A DNA stretch of 64,000 bases from Metabacillus schmidteae. Lineage in GTDB: Bacteria > Bacillota > Bacilli > Bacillales > Bacillaceae. The position numbers were made by a program, and so were the translations under genes. The stretch is taken from NCBI RefSeq assembly GCF_903166545.1, contig NZ_CAESCH010000001.1, forward strand, positions 1,740,001-1,804,000. The letters are read 5' to 3'. Position 1 is the stretch's first letter; each line of letters starts with the position of its first letter. Under the pieces are notes generated by a model. The model worked only from the letters and a program-made list of their open reading frames with translations, was not told the origin of the DNA and did not search any database. Positions 56,102 to 64,000 of the stretch are shown here, piece after piece.

Positions 56102-56229
56102 ATAGTGGAATGGAGCGTAAGACACTTGACTCCTGCGGGAAGTGAGGAAAGGCTGAGACCCCACAGCCGAAGGCGAGGAGGCTCAGCTTCCTCCCCGCGG
56201 AAAGCAAGTGTCTGGAGCGCAATGGAACG
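56102..56229 (+). repeat. Structured ~127-bp interspersed repeat, copy 2
   Basis: It matches 35887-36012 over its whole length. The outer stem is AGACACTTG/CAAGTGTCT here, where copy 1 has AGACACTCGA/TCGAGTGTCT: a paired C-G to T-A change that keeps the stem. CTGAG/CTCAG and GCGGG/CCCGC also pair. Confidence 0.75.
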
Positions 56230-56343
56230 TCCCGGTTTTTACGTTTGTCTGAGTTAAAAGATCAAAGTATGAAAAAAGGCTAACCCAAGGTGTAAAATCT
56301 AGACTTTTGGGTCGGCCCCTTTTCTTTTTAAGGGTTAACAACA

Positions 56344-56405
56344 CTGTTTTTCTGAGGAAAATAACGGTTTTTTTTATATGAATCAACTAGCATAGTCCTT
56401 ATAAT
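56344..56405 (+). promoter_or_regulatory. Candidate YesN box and promoter of the second PL11 gene
   Basis: CTGTTTTTC at 56344 and CGGTTTTTT at 56365 have a 21-bp period. A perfect TATAAT at 56400-56405 starts 35 bases after the second half-site. Confidence 0.55.
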
Positions 56406-56424
56406 GGGCATTAGTTTCATTTTT

Positions 56425-56438
56425 TGAAAGTGCTTACA
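56425..56438 (+). promoter_or_regulatory. cre-like site before the second PL11 gene
   Basis: TGAAAGTGCTTACA has one mismatch (centre TG for CG). Confidence 0.4.
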
Positions 56439-56606
56439 AAAAGGAGGATCATTGTTTTCTAGTAAGTTCTTTTACAGAACAAAAAGAAAAAGTTACTTAA
56501 GCATTAGATGACCTACTATTTTTCTATTTACTCTCGCAATTGTCCCCATCAAGTAATCAGTACACTTTTTCTATACCCTAAATAAGCGAAAGGTGATGAA
56601 GAAAGC

Positions 56607-59150
56607 TTGAAAAAACATTCTTTAACGAAAACACTTTTATCCTTATCAATCGCAGCTCCTCTTGTAATGACTGGTTTTCAAAGTGGTACATTGGCATCTG
56701 TACCTAAAGCAAATCACAAAAATGCAGTTCAACTGGAATATCTCGACAGAGGGCTGGTAGCTGCAAGGACATCAGAAGGAATCTTTTTAAGTTGGCGACT
56801 ACTCGCAAGTGAAGTCTCTGGATATTCTGACTCGGGGTTAACGGGTGTAAATTTCCATGTGTATCGTGACGGGAAAAAGATCGGAACTGTTAATGACAGT
56901 ACGAACTTTTTAGATGAAAAGGGGACAGCAACATCAAAATACTATGTGTCAGCTGTTAAAGACGGAAAAGAAATAGATCAAAGCAGTAACGCATCACCTT
57001 GGAAAGATACATATTATGATCTAAAACTTAAAAAGCCGGCTGACGGAGTCACTCCTAGTGGTGAAGCATATTCCTATAGAGCCAATGATATGAGTGTCGG
57101 TGATGTTGATGGCGACGGACAATATGAATTTTTTGTAAAGTGGGATCCATCTAACTCAAAAGATGTATCACAAAAAGGGTATACGGGAAATACGTATATT
57201 GACTGCTACACTTTTGATGGAAAGCTTTTATATCGAATTGATCTTGGAGTCAATATTCGGTCTGGTGCCCATTATACACAATTTTTAGTGTATGACTTTG
57301 ACGGTGATGGAAAAAGTGAGTTGATGTTCAAGACAGCTCCTGGAACAAAAGTAATCAATTATGATAAAAATGGGCAAGTAACCTCGGAAAAATACATAAC
57401 TATGCTAAAAGAAGACCAAAAAGCAGGTTATAGCAACCAAGATGACTATCGGATGAGCAGTGAAGATTATTATAACCATGTAGTGGATATGTTTAAAAAT
57501 TGGCATAATCATGAAGAAGTTGTTAATGGAAATTGGCCGGCAACCCTTGAGGAATGCTTTGGAATTGAAAAGCAATATGATTATCCATTATCGACTGAGG
57601 ATGCTGAAGCACTGGCTGATTACTTTATTGATGAATATGCTCCAAGTCGAAGTACACGCAACGACTTAAGAGATTTTGAAGGGTTTATTGTAAAAGGTCC
57701 TGAGTACTTAACCGTTTTCGAAGGAGAAACAGGAAAAGAGCTTGAAACAATTCGTTATAAACATGAACGTCATGACGATGGCTTGATGTGGGGAGATTAT
57801 GCCATGTCCAGAATCGAGCCTGGTAATCGCGTTGACCGCTTTTTAGCTGGTGTTGCCTATTTAGATGGTCAAAAACCTTCTGCTATCTTCTCAAGAGGCT
57901 ATTACACAAGAGCAACAATGGTGGCTTATACTTGGGATGGAAAGCACTTGAAAGAACAGTGGGATGTTGACAGCGGTTGGACACCAATGACAAATCCGTT
58001 CAATGACGGACCACATGGACGATTAGGTACAAGTGAAGAGTATGGAACTCTTACAACTCAAGGTGCTCATTCATTAAGTACTGCAGATGTGGATGGAGAT
58101 GGAAAACAGGAAATTGTTTACGGATCTGCTACAATTGATCATGATGGTTCATTATTATATAGCTCAAGTGATGTGATGCCACCGGAAAGTGCAACCCCTG
58201 GAGTAACAGCAGGTTTAGGTCATGGTGATGCGTTACATGTAACAGATATTGACCCTGAACGTGACGGGCTTGAAATCTTTATGGTTCATGAAGGTGGTAG
58301 ATATGCTCCTTATGGCTATGCCCTTCGTGACGCAGCAACAGGAGAAGTAATCTATGGTGGATATACAGGAAAAGATACCGGTCGAGGTATGATAGGTGAT
58401 GTTGATCCTGACCACAAGGGGCTTGAAACATGGGCAGTTGGTCTTTGGACAGCAAATGGTTCAAAAATCAATACATCAGGTCCAGGAACAAATATGAATA
58501 TAAAATGGTCGACTGACATGACGATTCAAATTGTAAATGGATCAATCGATGAAACTCCTACCATCCAAGATTGGAAAAAAGGGACAGTATTAACAGCAAC
58601 AGATACAAGAACAAATAACCATACAAAGGGAAACCCTTCCTTAGTTGCTGACATTTTCGGTGATTGGAGAGAAGAATTGCTCGTTCGAACAGAGGATAGT
58701 GAGGCGATCAGAATTTACATAAGTTCTGAGGTTACAGATCGAAAACTTTATACATTAATGCATGACCCACAATATCGAACAGGTATTGCATGGCAAAACG
58801 TAGGCTATAATCAGCCATCCTATACAAGTTATTATTTTGGTTCAGATACAGATTGGAGTAAAGTGCCAACTCCAGAATTGTCTATGCCTGGTGAAGTTAC
58901 TGCACTAAAAAACACACTGAATATGTATGTTGAAAAAGGTGAGGTAAGAGGATCTCTTGTACGTAAGTTGGAAAATTCTTTAAAGCAGGCTCAGCATCAT
59001 ATTGACAAAGGTTCAAATAAGAAAGGTATTTCATTCTTAGAAAAGTTTAACAAAGAGTTAAATGCCAAGAACGCAGAGAAGAGTGTTTCTAACAAAGCAA
59101 AGTCTATCCTAATTTCTCAGGCTGAAACACTAATTGAAAATCTAAAATAA
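56607..59150 (+). CDS. Secreted rhamnogalacturonan lyase, PL11, with C-terminal FIMAH-like domain
   Basis: This 847-residue secreted lyase starts at TTG (8 bases after AAAGGTGATG) with a signal peptide (about residues 1-31). The PL11 propeller (about 42-750) has calcium loops DVDGDGQYE, DFDGDGKSE and DVDGDGKQE. Compared with the first PL11 it lacks the CBM and Fn3 modules, but carries a large insert at about residues 250-350 and another near 510-535. A helical C-terminal domain (about 765-847; NMYVEKGEVRGSLVRKLENS) resembles FIMAH. B. subtilis has an endo (YesW) and an exo (YesX) PL11, and a similar division is possible here. It is preceded by its own promoter. Confidence 0.9.
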   Translation: MKKHSLTKTLLSLSIAAPLVMTGFQSGTLASVPKANHKNAVQLEYLDRGLVAARTSEGIFLSWRLLASEVSGYSDSGLTGVNFHVYRDGKKIGTVNDSTNFLDEKGTATSKYYVSAVKDGKEIDQSSNASPWKDTYYDLKLKKPADGVTPSGEAYSYRANDMSVGDVDGDGQYEFFVKWDPSNSKDVSQKGYTGNTYIDCYTFDGKLLYRIDLGVNIRSGAHYTQFLVYDFDGDGKSELMFKTAPGTKVINYDKNGQVTSEKYITMLKEDQKAGYSNQDDYRMSSEDYYNHVVDMFKNWHNHEEVVNGNWPATLEECFGIEKQYDYPLSTEDAEALADYFIDEYAPSRSTRNDLRDFEGFIVKGPEYLTVFEGETGKELETIRYKHERHDDGLMWGDYAMSRIEPGNRVDRFLAGVAYLDGQKPSAIFSRGYYTRATMVAYTWDGKHLKEQWDVDSGWTPMTNPFNDGPHGRLGTSEEYGTLTTQGAHSLSTADVDGDGKQEIVYGSATIDHDGSLLYSSSDVMPPESATPGVTAGLGHGDALHVTDIDPERDGLEIFMVHEGGRYAPYGYALRDAATGEVIYGGYTGKDTGRGMIGDVDPDHKGLETWAVGLWTANGSKINTSGPGTNMNIKWSTDMTIQIVNGSIDETPTIQDWKKGTVLTATDTRTNNHTKGNPSLVADIFGDWREELLVRTEDSEAIRIYISSEVTDRKLYTLMHDPQYRTGIAWQNVGYNQPSYTSYYFGSDTDWSKVPTPELSMPGEVTALKNTLNMYVEKGEVRGSLVRKLENSLKQAQHHIDKGSNKKGISFLEKFNKELNAKNAEKSVSNKAKSILISQAETLIENLK

Positions 59151-59155
59151 ACATG

Positions 59156-59192
59156 AGGGTCAAAGTATGAAGGTATGTGCTTTGACCCTTTT
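59156..59192 (+). terminator. Terminator after the second PL11 gene
   Basis: AGGGTCAAAG pairs with CTTTGACCCT (10 bp), then TTTTGG. Confidence 0.65.
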
Positions 59193-59264
59193 GGTAGAGT
59201 CGAATATTGCCAGATGATAGATTATTGGCAAAAGTTGATAGATTCTTAAAAAGAGGTGTCCAGC

Positions 59265-60158
59265 ATGCTGAAAAAAAATGATATTCGTATACGTGATCCA
59301 TTTATTCTCCCTGATTCCAAGACAAAAACGTATTATTTATACGGAACAACAGATGAAAATGTGTGGAAAGGGAAGGGAACTGGCTTTAACGTATATAAAA
59401 GTAAAGATTTAGAAAACTGGGAAGGACCTTACTCTGCTTTTAGACCTGCTGAAAGCTTTTGGGCAGATCATCATTTTTGGGCACCAGAGGTTCATCTATA
59501 TAATGAAAAATATTATATGTTTGCGTCATTTAAGGCTGAAAATCAATGTCGTGGAACTCAGGTTCTTATTGCTGATCAACCGCAAGGACCATTCACTCCA
59601 TTAACGGATGAGCCCATTACTCCCAGAAATTGGGAATGTCTTGACGGAACGTTATATGTTGATGATACCGAACAGCCGTGGTTAATCTTTTGTCATGAAT
59701 GGCTGCAAGTACAAGATGGGGAAATTTGTGTAATCAAGCTTTCCAAGGATTTAAGAACAGCCATTAGTGACCCTGTCCTATTGTTCAAAGCAAGTGAAGC
59801 AAAGTGGACTGTACCGGCTCATGACCAAAATTATGTTACAGATGGTCCTTTTTTGTATCAAACAAAAAAGGGAGAATTACTGATGTTATGGTCCAGCGGA
59901 GGAAAAAATGGCTATGCCATAGGAGTATCATACTCGCAAACAGGAAATATAACAGGGCCTTGGATTCATCATGAACAAGAATTATTTCAAAAAGATGGTG
60001 GACATGGGATGTTATTTCACACCTTTGACGGACAGCTCATGTTAACGATTCATTCACCAAATCAAACACCAAACGAGCGTCCTGAATTTTTTCAAATGAA
60101 AGAAGACATCAATGGACTTATCAAAAAAGAGGCAAATAATCATACAGGAAAATATTGA
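59265..60158 (+). CDS. Glycoside hydrolase family 43 (arabinosidase/xylosidase-like)
   Basis: This 297-residue cytoplasmic enzyme has the five-bladed propeller of GH43. The catalytic base Asp11 lies in IRIRDPFIL, HFWAPEVHLYNEKYYMF follows at about residues 70-86, the pKa-setting Asp is in WECLDGTLYV, and the probable acid Glu in FCHEWLQV. It probably removes arabinose or a similar pentose from pectin side chains. The ATG at 59265 is six bases after AAGAGGTGT; a GTG at 59256 is less likely. No signal peptide. It is paralogous in fold, but not close in sequence, to the dead gene at 37943. Confidence 0.85.
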   Translation: MLKKNDIRIRDPFILPDSKTKTYYLYGTTDENVWKGKGTGFNVYKSKDLENWEGPYSAFRPAESFWADHHFWAPEVHLYNEKYYMFASFKAENQCRGTQVLIADQPQGPFTPLTDEPITPRNWECLDGTLYVDDTEQPWLIFCHEWLQVQDGEICVIKLSKDLRTAISDPVLLFKASEAKWTVPAHDQNYVTDGPFLYQTKKGELLMLWSSGGKNGYAIGVSYSQTGNITGPWIHHEQELFQKDGGHGMLFHTFDGQLMLTIHSPNQTPNERPEFFQMKEDINGLIKKEANNHTGKY

Positions 60159-60173
60159 AGTATTTTCCTGTAT
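60142..60173 (+). terminator. Hairpin overlapping the end of the GH43 gene
   Basis: ATACAGGAAAATA pairs with its complement (13 bp). The stop codon is in the loop. Confidence 0.65.
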
Positions 60174-60192
60174 CATCTATAATGAAGTTAAA

Positions 60193-60206
60193 TGTTAACG
60201 TGTGCA
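60193..60206 (+). promoter_or_regulatory. LacI-type operator upstream of uxaC, site 1
   Basis: TGTTAACGTGTGCA fits the palindrome TGYWMACGTKWRCA. The 17-base string AATGTTAACGTGTGCAT recurs exactly before uxaB. Confidence 0.65.
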
Positions 60207-60258
60207 TTATTGAGTTACTATGTGATTTAATAGATTCATTGTTTTGAATTCAATAAAA

Positions 60259-60272
60259 TGTTCACGTTTTCA
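60259..60272 (+). promoter_or_regulatory. LacI-type operator upstream of uxaC, site 2
   Basis: TGTTCACGTTTTCA has one mismatch to the same palindrome and lies 66 bases after site 1, close to the ribosome site. Confidence 0.5.
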
Positions 60273-60295
60273 ATCAAACAAAGGGGCTGAAGAAT

Positions 60296-61717
60296 TTGAG
60301 TACGTTTATGGGAGAGAATTTTTTATTATCAAATGATGTAGCGGTAGAATTATATCATCAATATGCAAAAAACTTACCAATCATTGATTACCATTGTCAC
60401 CTTAGTCCACAGGAAATTTATGAAGATAAAAAGTTTGCTAACATCACTGAAGCATGGCTATATGGAGACCATTATAAGTGGAGAGCGATGAGAGCGAATG
60501 GAATCGATGAGGATTATATTACAGGTAATGCGAGTGATTATGATAAGTTTCTAGCTTGGTCAAAAACAATACCAATGACAATAGGAAACCCGCTTTACAA
60601 CTGGACACATTTAGAACTTCAACGATTCTTTGGTATATTTGAAATATTAAATGAAAAAACAGCTCCAATGATATGGGAAAAAGTAAATGAATTATTAAAT
60701 CAAAAAGAGTTCTCTGTTAGAGAGTTAATTAAAAAGTCTGGAGTTGAAGTCATCTGTACAACAGACGATCCAACCGACTCACTAGAATTTCATCAAAAGC
60801 TAAAAGCTGCCGATGACTTTGATGTTCAGGTGTTACCAAGCTTCCGACCTGACAAAGGGTTAGAAATTAATCGTGATACCTATTGTGGATGGGTTAGTAA
60901 GCTATCTGAAGTATCAGGCAAAGAGATTACAAGTTATGATCAGTTTTTATCAGCACTTGAAGAAAGAGTCGAGTTCTTCCATTCCCTTGGTGGAAGAGTA
61001 TCAGATCATGCAATTGACACTGCTATGTTTATGAATGCTGACAAAGAGGAAGTCGATGCCGTCTTCCAAAAGGCACTGGCAGGTGAAAAAGTAACATTAG
61101 AAGAAGAAATGAAATATAAATCTTATACACTTGTTTTCTTAGGGAAAAAATATGCAAGCTTAGGATGGGCGATGCAATTACATATTAACGCCCTACGAAA
61201 TAATAATACGAGAATGGTTGAAATATTAGGTCCTGATACAGGGTTTGACTGCATGAATGACGATCTTATCGCAAAACCGTTGGTTCAGCTGCTTGATGCA
61301 CTGGATAAGGAAGATGCACTTCCAAAAACCATTCTTTATTCATTGAATCCTAGAGATAACCAGGTGCTTGCTAGTATTATCGGAAGCTTCCAAGGCGGTG
61401 GGATTAAAGGGAAAATCCAATTTGGTACAGCATGGTGGTTTAATGATCATAAAGAAGGAATGCTGGATCAAATGAAGGCACTTGCAAATGTAGGGATCTT
61501 CAGTCAGTTTATTGGAATGTTAACAGATTCAAGAAGCTTTTTATCTTATACAAGACATGAATATTTTAGAAGACTTGTTTGTATGTTAATTGGAGAATGG
61601 GTGGAAAGTGGAGAAGTACCGCATGATCAGGAATTACTCAGTCAAATTGTTCAAGGAATTTCCTATCATAACGCGAAAGAATATTTTCAGTTTGAGGAAC
61701 TGATGGTACGAGGGTAA
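60296..61717 (+). CDS. uxaC: Glucuronate/galacturonate isomerase
   Basis: This 473-residue amidohydrolase-fold isomerase has DYHCHLSPQEIYEDKKFANI (metal-binding HxH near residue 34), TEAWLYGDHYKWRAMRANG and CTTDDPTDSL, all classic for UxaC. It converts D-galacturonate into D-tagaturonate, or D-glucuronate into D-fructuronate. The TTG at 60296 is nine bases after AAGGGG. It is the first gene of a uxaC-regulator-uxaB group with LacI-type operators, and takes up the galacturonate released from pectin. Confidence 0.95.
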   Translation: MSTFMGENFLLSNDVAVELYHQYAKNLPIIDYHCHLSPQEIYEDKKFANITEAWLYGDHYKWRAMRANGIDEDYITGNASDYDKFLAWSKTIPMTIGNPLYNWTHLELQRFFGIFEILNEKTAPMIWEKVNELLNQKEFSVRELIKKSGVEVICTTDDPTDSLEFHQKLKAADDFDVQVLPSFRPDKGLEINRDTYCGWVSKLSEVSGKEITSYDQFLSALEERVEFFHSLGGRVSDHAIDTAMFMNADKEEVDAVFQKALAGEKVTLEEEMKYKSYTLVFLGKKYASLGWAMQLHINALRNNNTRMVEILGPDTGFDCMNDDLIAKPLVQLLDALDKEDALPKTILYSLNPRDNQVLASIIGSFQGGGIKGKIQFGTAWWFNDHKEGMLDQMKALANVGIFSQFIGMLTDSRSFLSYTRHEYFRRLVCMLIGEWVESGEVPHDQELLSQIVQGISYHNAKEYFQFEELMVRG

Positions 61718-61764
61718 GGTATGTGATACCCTAATTGAAAAGGAACTTGAAAGTAGGTATTGAA

Positions 61765-62775
61765 GTGGGAGTTACAATCAAGGATATTGCAAAAATCGCA
61801 AATGTCTCACACACAACCGTGTCACGCGCACTTAATAATAGTCCGCTAATTAAGGAAAAAACAAAACAGAAAATCATTCAAATTGCCAATCAATTAAATT
61901 ACTCACCCGATGTGCATGCAAGAAGCTTGGTTTTACAAAAATCATATACAATTGGATTGTTTTTCACAAGTATATCGAATGGGACATCTTCCAGTTTTTT
62001 GTCTGAAACAATTAAAGGTGTGAATACTGTCATTGATGAAAACTATAATTTATATATAAAGGGAATCCAGGATATGAAGGATTATTCCATGATTACCCGT
62101 AAAAGATTTGATGGCATTATCTTAATGAGCCAAAGCGATATTGACAATGCCTTTATCTATCATGTGATGGAAAAAGAAATACCGCTAGTGGTTTTAAATA
62201 GACAAATCGAAGAGCGCTCTGTAGTAAATGTGCTATCAAATGACCAAGAAGGTGTGTATGAGGCAGTTCAGTTATTCATTAAGCATGGACATCGTCATAT
62301 TGCGATCATTGAGGGTACTCCCCATTTTAAGTCTGCGCAAGAACGAAAGGAAGGCTTTTTAAAGGCATTAATGGAATGTCAGCTACCGATTCTCCCTGAG
62401 TATATGGTAAAGGGTAATTATAATATGGAAAGTGGCTATGAAGGGATGAAAACATTATTAGCTCTCGACAATTGCCCTACTGCTGTTTTTTGTTCTAATG
62501 ACGATATGGCAATTGGTGCGATGAAAGCGATAAATGAAGCAGGGCTTGCTATTCCAGCTGATATTTCAATTATAGGGTTTGATGATATTGGATTCTCAGA
62601 GTATACCTCTCCAGCGCTTACGACGGTGAAAAGACCAATTGAGGAAATTAGTATCGCAGGGGCTGAAAAGTTGTTACAAGTATTGGATGCAGGTAACGAT
62701 GAGGAAGGACCAGTTTTTCTTACAACAAATGTTGTAAGTCGGCATTCAGTTGCCGATGTAAAGTCGAATAGTTGA
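61765..62775 (+). CDS. LacI-family transcription regulator of the uronate genes (ExuR/UxuR-like)
   Basis: This 336-residue repressor has the LacI helix-turn-helix at the N-terminus (VTIKDIAKIANVSHTTVSRA, residues 3-22) with a hinge helix (HARSLVLQKSYTIGL), then a periplasmic-binding-protein-like sugar domain. The GTG at 61765 is seven bases after AAGTAGG and gives the standard LacI start; an earlier start would add ten non-conserved residues. It is placed between uxaC and uxaB, and the palindrome TGYWMACGTKWRCA around it is the likely operator. The inducer is probably a uronate. Confidence 0.87.
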   Translation: MGVTIKDIAKIANVSHTTVSRALNNSPLIKEKTKQKIIQIANQLNYSPDVHARSLVLQKSYTIGLFFTSISNGTSSSFLSETIKGVNTVIDENYNLYIKGIQDMKDYSMITRKRFDGIILMSQSDIDNAFIYHVMEKEIPLVVLNRQIEERSVVNVLSNDQEGVYEAVQLFIKHGHRHIAIIEGTPHFKSAQERKEGFLKALMECQLPILPEYMVKGNYNMESGYEGMKTLLALDNCPTAVFCSNDDMAIGAMKAINEAGLAIPADISIIGFDDIGFSEYTSPALTTVKRPIEEISIAGAEKLLQVLDAGNDEEGPVFLTTNVVSRHSVADVKSNS

Positions 62776-62804
62776 GCTTTTGTCATGGGCTCAGCTATTT
62801 TTTC
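62767..62804 (+). terminator. Terminator overlapping the end of the LacI gene
   Basis: AATAGTTGAGC pairs with GCTCAGCTATT (one mismatch), then TTTTTC. Confidence 0.7.
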
Positions 62805-62813
62805 AAAAAAGAA

Positions 62814-62827
62814 TGTTAACGTGTGCA
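62814..62827 (+). promoter_or_regulatory. LacI-type operator upstream of uxaB
   Basis: TGTTAACGTGTGCA is identical to the operator at 60193 and lies 24 bases before the uxaB start. Confidence 0.65.
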
Positions 62828-62850
62828 TGAATGAACCGGGAGGTACGGAG

Positions 62851-64000
62851 ATGGATCAGTTATCGAAAAAAATAGTAAGTGAGTATACCACATTTCCTGA
62901 AAAAGTATTGCAATTCGGAACAGGTAATTTTTTACGTGGATTTACCGATTGGCAAATCCATGTCATGAATAAGAAAAACTTGTTCAATGGCCAGGTTGTT
63001 GTTGTTCAATCCACTAAAAAAGGTGCAGTTGATACCATTAATGAACAAGACGGTTTATATACATTGTATCTGCAGGGAATTAAAGAAAATAAGCCTGTAA
63101 GTGAGCATGAAATCATTGATAGTATAAGTCGGGGGATCAATATTACCAACCAATATGATGATTATTTAAAGTTAGCTGAAAATCCGGATTTGCGATTTAT
63201 TGTTTCAAATACAACAGAGGCCGGTATTCAATATCGTGAAGAAGATCTTCTAACAGATCGCCCTCAAAAAAGTTTCCCAGGTAAATTAACTGCCTTCTTA
63301 TATAAACGTTACCAAGCTTTTCAAGGGGACAAAAATAAAGGCTTTATTATCTTTCCATGTGAACTAATCGAAGATAATGGAAATGAACTGAAAAAAATTG
63401 TGTTTGCCTACGCGGACGCTTGGAACTTGGAATCCGGTTTTTCCCAATGGGTTGAAGAGGCGAATACATTTTGTAATACATTAGTCGATCGCATAGTCCC
63501 TGGATATCCAAAGGATTCAATTCAAGAAAAAACAGAGGAGCTTGGCTATATTGATCAATTAATGGTCGTAGGAGAACAATTTCATCTTTTTGTTATTGAG
63601 GGACCATCATTTATTAAAGAAGAATTTCCAGCGGAGCAGGCAGGTCTATATGTGCATGTTGTTGATGATTTAAGCTCTTACAGACTAAAAAAAGTGCGCA
63701 TCTTAAACGGTGCCCATACTGCAATGACACCTGTTGCTTATTTATGTGGTGTTAATACTGTTTGTGAAGCAGTGACAAGTGATCTAACAAAGCAATTTGT
63801 TGAAAAAGTGATCTATGAAGAAATTATCCCAACCTTACCTTTTTCAGATGAAGATTTGTCCCAATTTGCAGAAGATGTTCTAAATCGCTTTAAAAATCCA
63901 TTTATTCACCACTATCTATCTAGTATTTCCTTAAACTCAGTTTCTAAGTTTCAAGCACGAATTTTACCAACTTTAGTTGATTATATTGAAAGATTTGGTG
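62851..64000 (+). CDS. uxaB: Tagaturonate reductase (altronate oxidoreductase), cut by the window end
   Basis: The ATG at 62851 follows GGGAGGTACGGAG and the frame is open to the end of the window, giving 383 residues. LQFGTGNFLRGFTDWQIHVM (residues 19-38) is the NAD-binding start of the mannitol-dehydrogenase-like family; SNTTEAGIQYR, FPCELIEDNG and KKVRILNGAHTAMTPVAYLCG are characteristic of UxaB. It reduces D-tagaturonate to D-altronate, the step after UxaC. The next expected gene, uxaA (altronate dehydratase), would lie beyond the window. Confidence 0.93.
   Translation, partial: MDQLSKKIVSEYTTFPEKVLQFGTGNFLRGFTDWQIHVMNKKNLFNGQVVVVQSTKKGAVDTINEQDGLYTLYLQGIKENKPVSEHEIIDSISRGINITNQYDDYLKLAENPDLRFIVSNTTEAGIQYREEDLLTDRPQKSFPGKLTAFLYKRYQAFQGDKNKGFIIFPCELIEDNGNELKKIVFAYADAWNLESGFSQWVEEANTFCNTLVDRIVPGYPKDSIQEKTEELGYIDQLMVVGEQFHLFVIEGPSFIKEEFPAEQAGLYVHVVDDLSSYRLKKVRILNGAHTAMTPVAYLCGVNTVCEAVTSDLTKQFVEKVIYEEIIPTLPFSDEDLSQFAEDVLNRFKNPFIHHYLSSISLNSVSKFQARILPTLVDYIERFG

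Larger units (their letters stand above)
55475..56606. other. 1.1-kb intergenic region between the PL11 genes: IS remnant, repeat, promoter
   Basis: This region has no intact gene. It holds the IS1182-family remnant (about 55494-55990), the second copy of the structured repeat (56102-56229), a candidate YesN box with a promoter (56344-56405), a cre-like site (56425-56438), and an unexplained strong AAGGAGG at 56441 not followed by a long reading frame. Confidence 0.75.

Noticed and set aside
56183..56386. 67-codon minus-strand frame
   Set aside because: It covers part of the structured repeat and the promoter of the second PL11 gene and has no family resemblance.
62436..62828. 130-codon open frame on the minus strand
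   Set aside because: It is antisense to the LacI regulator and would run through its terminator and the operator. No ribosome site or recognisable motif.

Overview
The window looks like a chromosomal segment of an AT-rich, endospore-forming Bacillaceae bacterium. The evidence is a GerA/GerB/GerC germinant-receptor operon, a paralogue of the sporulation sigma factor SigH, a Bacillus-type guanine riboswitch in front of a PbuG-like permease, strong AGGAGG-type ribosome sites with many TTG/GTG starts, and a pectin locus resembling the yes/yte region of B. subtilis. The genus cannot be fixed from the sequence alone.

Region 1 (about 0.4-23.7 kb) is a catabolic locus for a sulfated glycan. It encodes a ThuA-like protein, a heparinase II/III-fold lyase, three formylglycine sulfatases, the formylglycine-generating enzyme that activates them, two GPH-type sugar symporters, one ABC sugar importer without its ATPase, a GH3 glycosidase and three AraC-type regulators. 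The enzymes have no visible signal peptides, so the likely scheme is import of sulfated oligosaccharides followed by cytoplasmic desulfation and cleavage. An intact IS1182-family element (7.69-9.52 kb) sits inside the locus. Two transporter promoters share an identically phased layout: activator half-sites 20 bp apart, then a -10 box, then a cre-like site.

Region 2 (about 23.8-35.7 kb) is mostly housekeeping or accessory. It holds two pairs of half-size chromate-family (CHR) transporters around a LysR regulator, with the same operator before both pairs. It also holds an FxLYD protein, the gerABC operon with a small membrane protein, the SigH paralogue, and the riboswitch-controlled purine permease.

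Region 3 (about 36-64 kb) is a rhamnogalacturonan/pectin and galacturonate locus: kduD, kduI, a broken glycosidase gene, an orphan sensory-rhodopsin-transducer-like protein, the YesM/YesN two-component system, an ABC importer plus a second binding protein, YesL, GH105, an acetylesterase, GH42, two secreted PL11 lyases, a GH43, then uxaC, a LacI regulator and uxaB (cut by the window end). Five promoters here carry a direct repeat with 21-bp spacing that is a good candidate for the YesN operator. Three sites of a different palindrome precede uxaC and uxaB and probably bind the LacI regulator. A decayed IS1182 remnant and one of two copies of a structured ~127-bp repeat lie between the two PL11 genes.

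No rRNA, tRNA or CRISPR array was seen.
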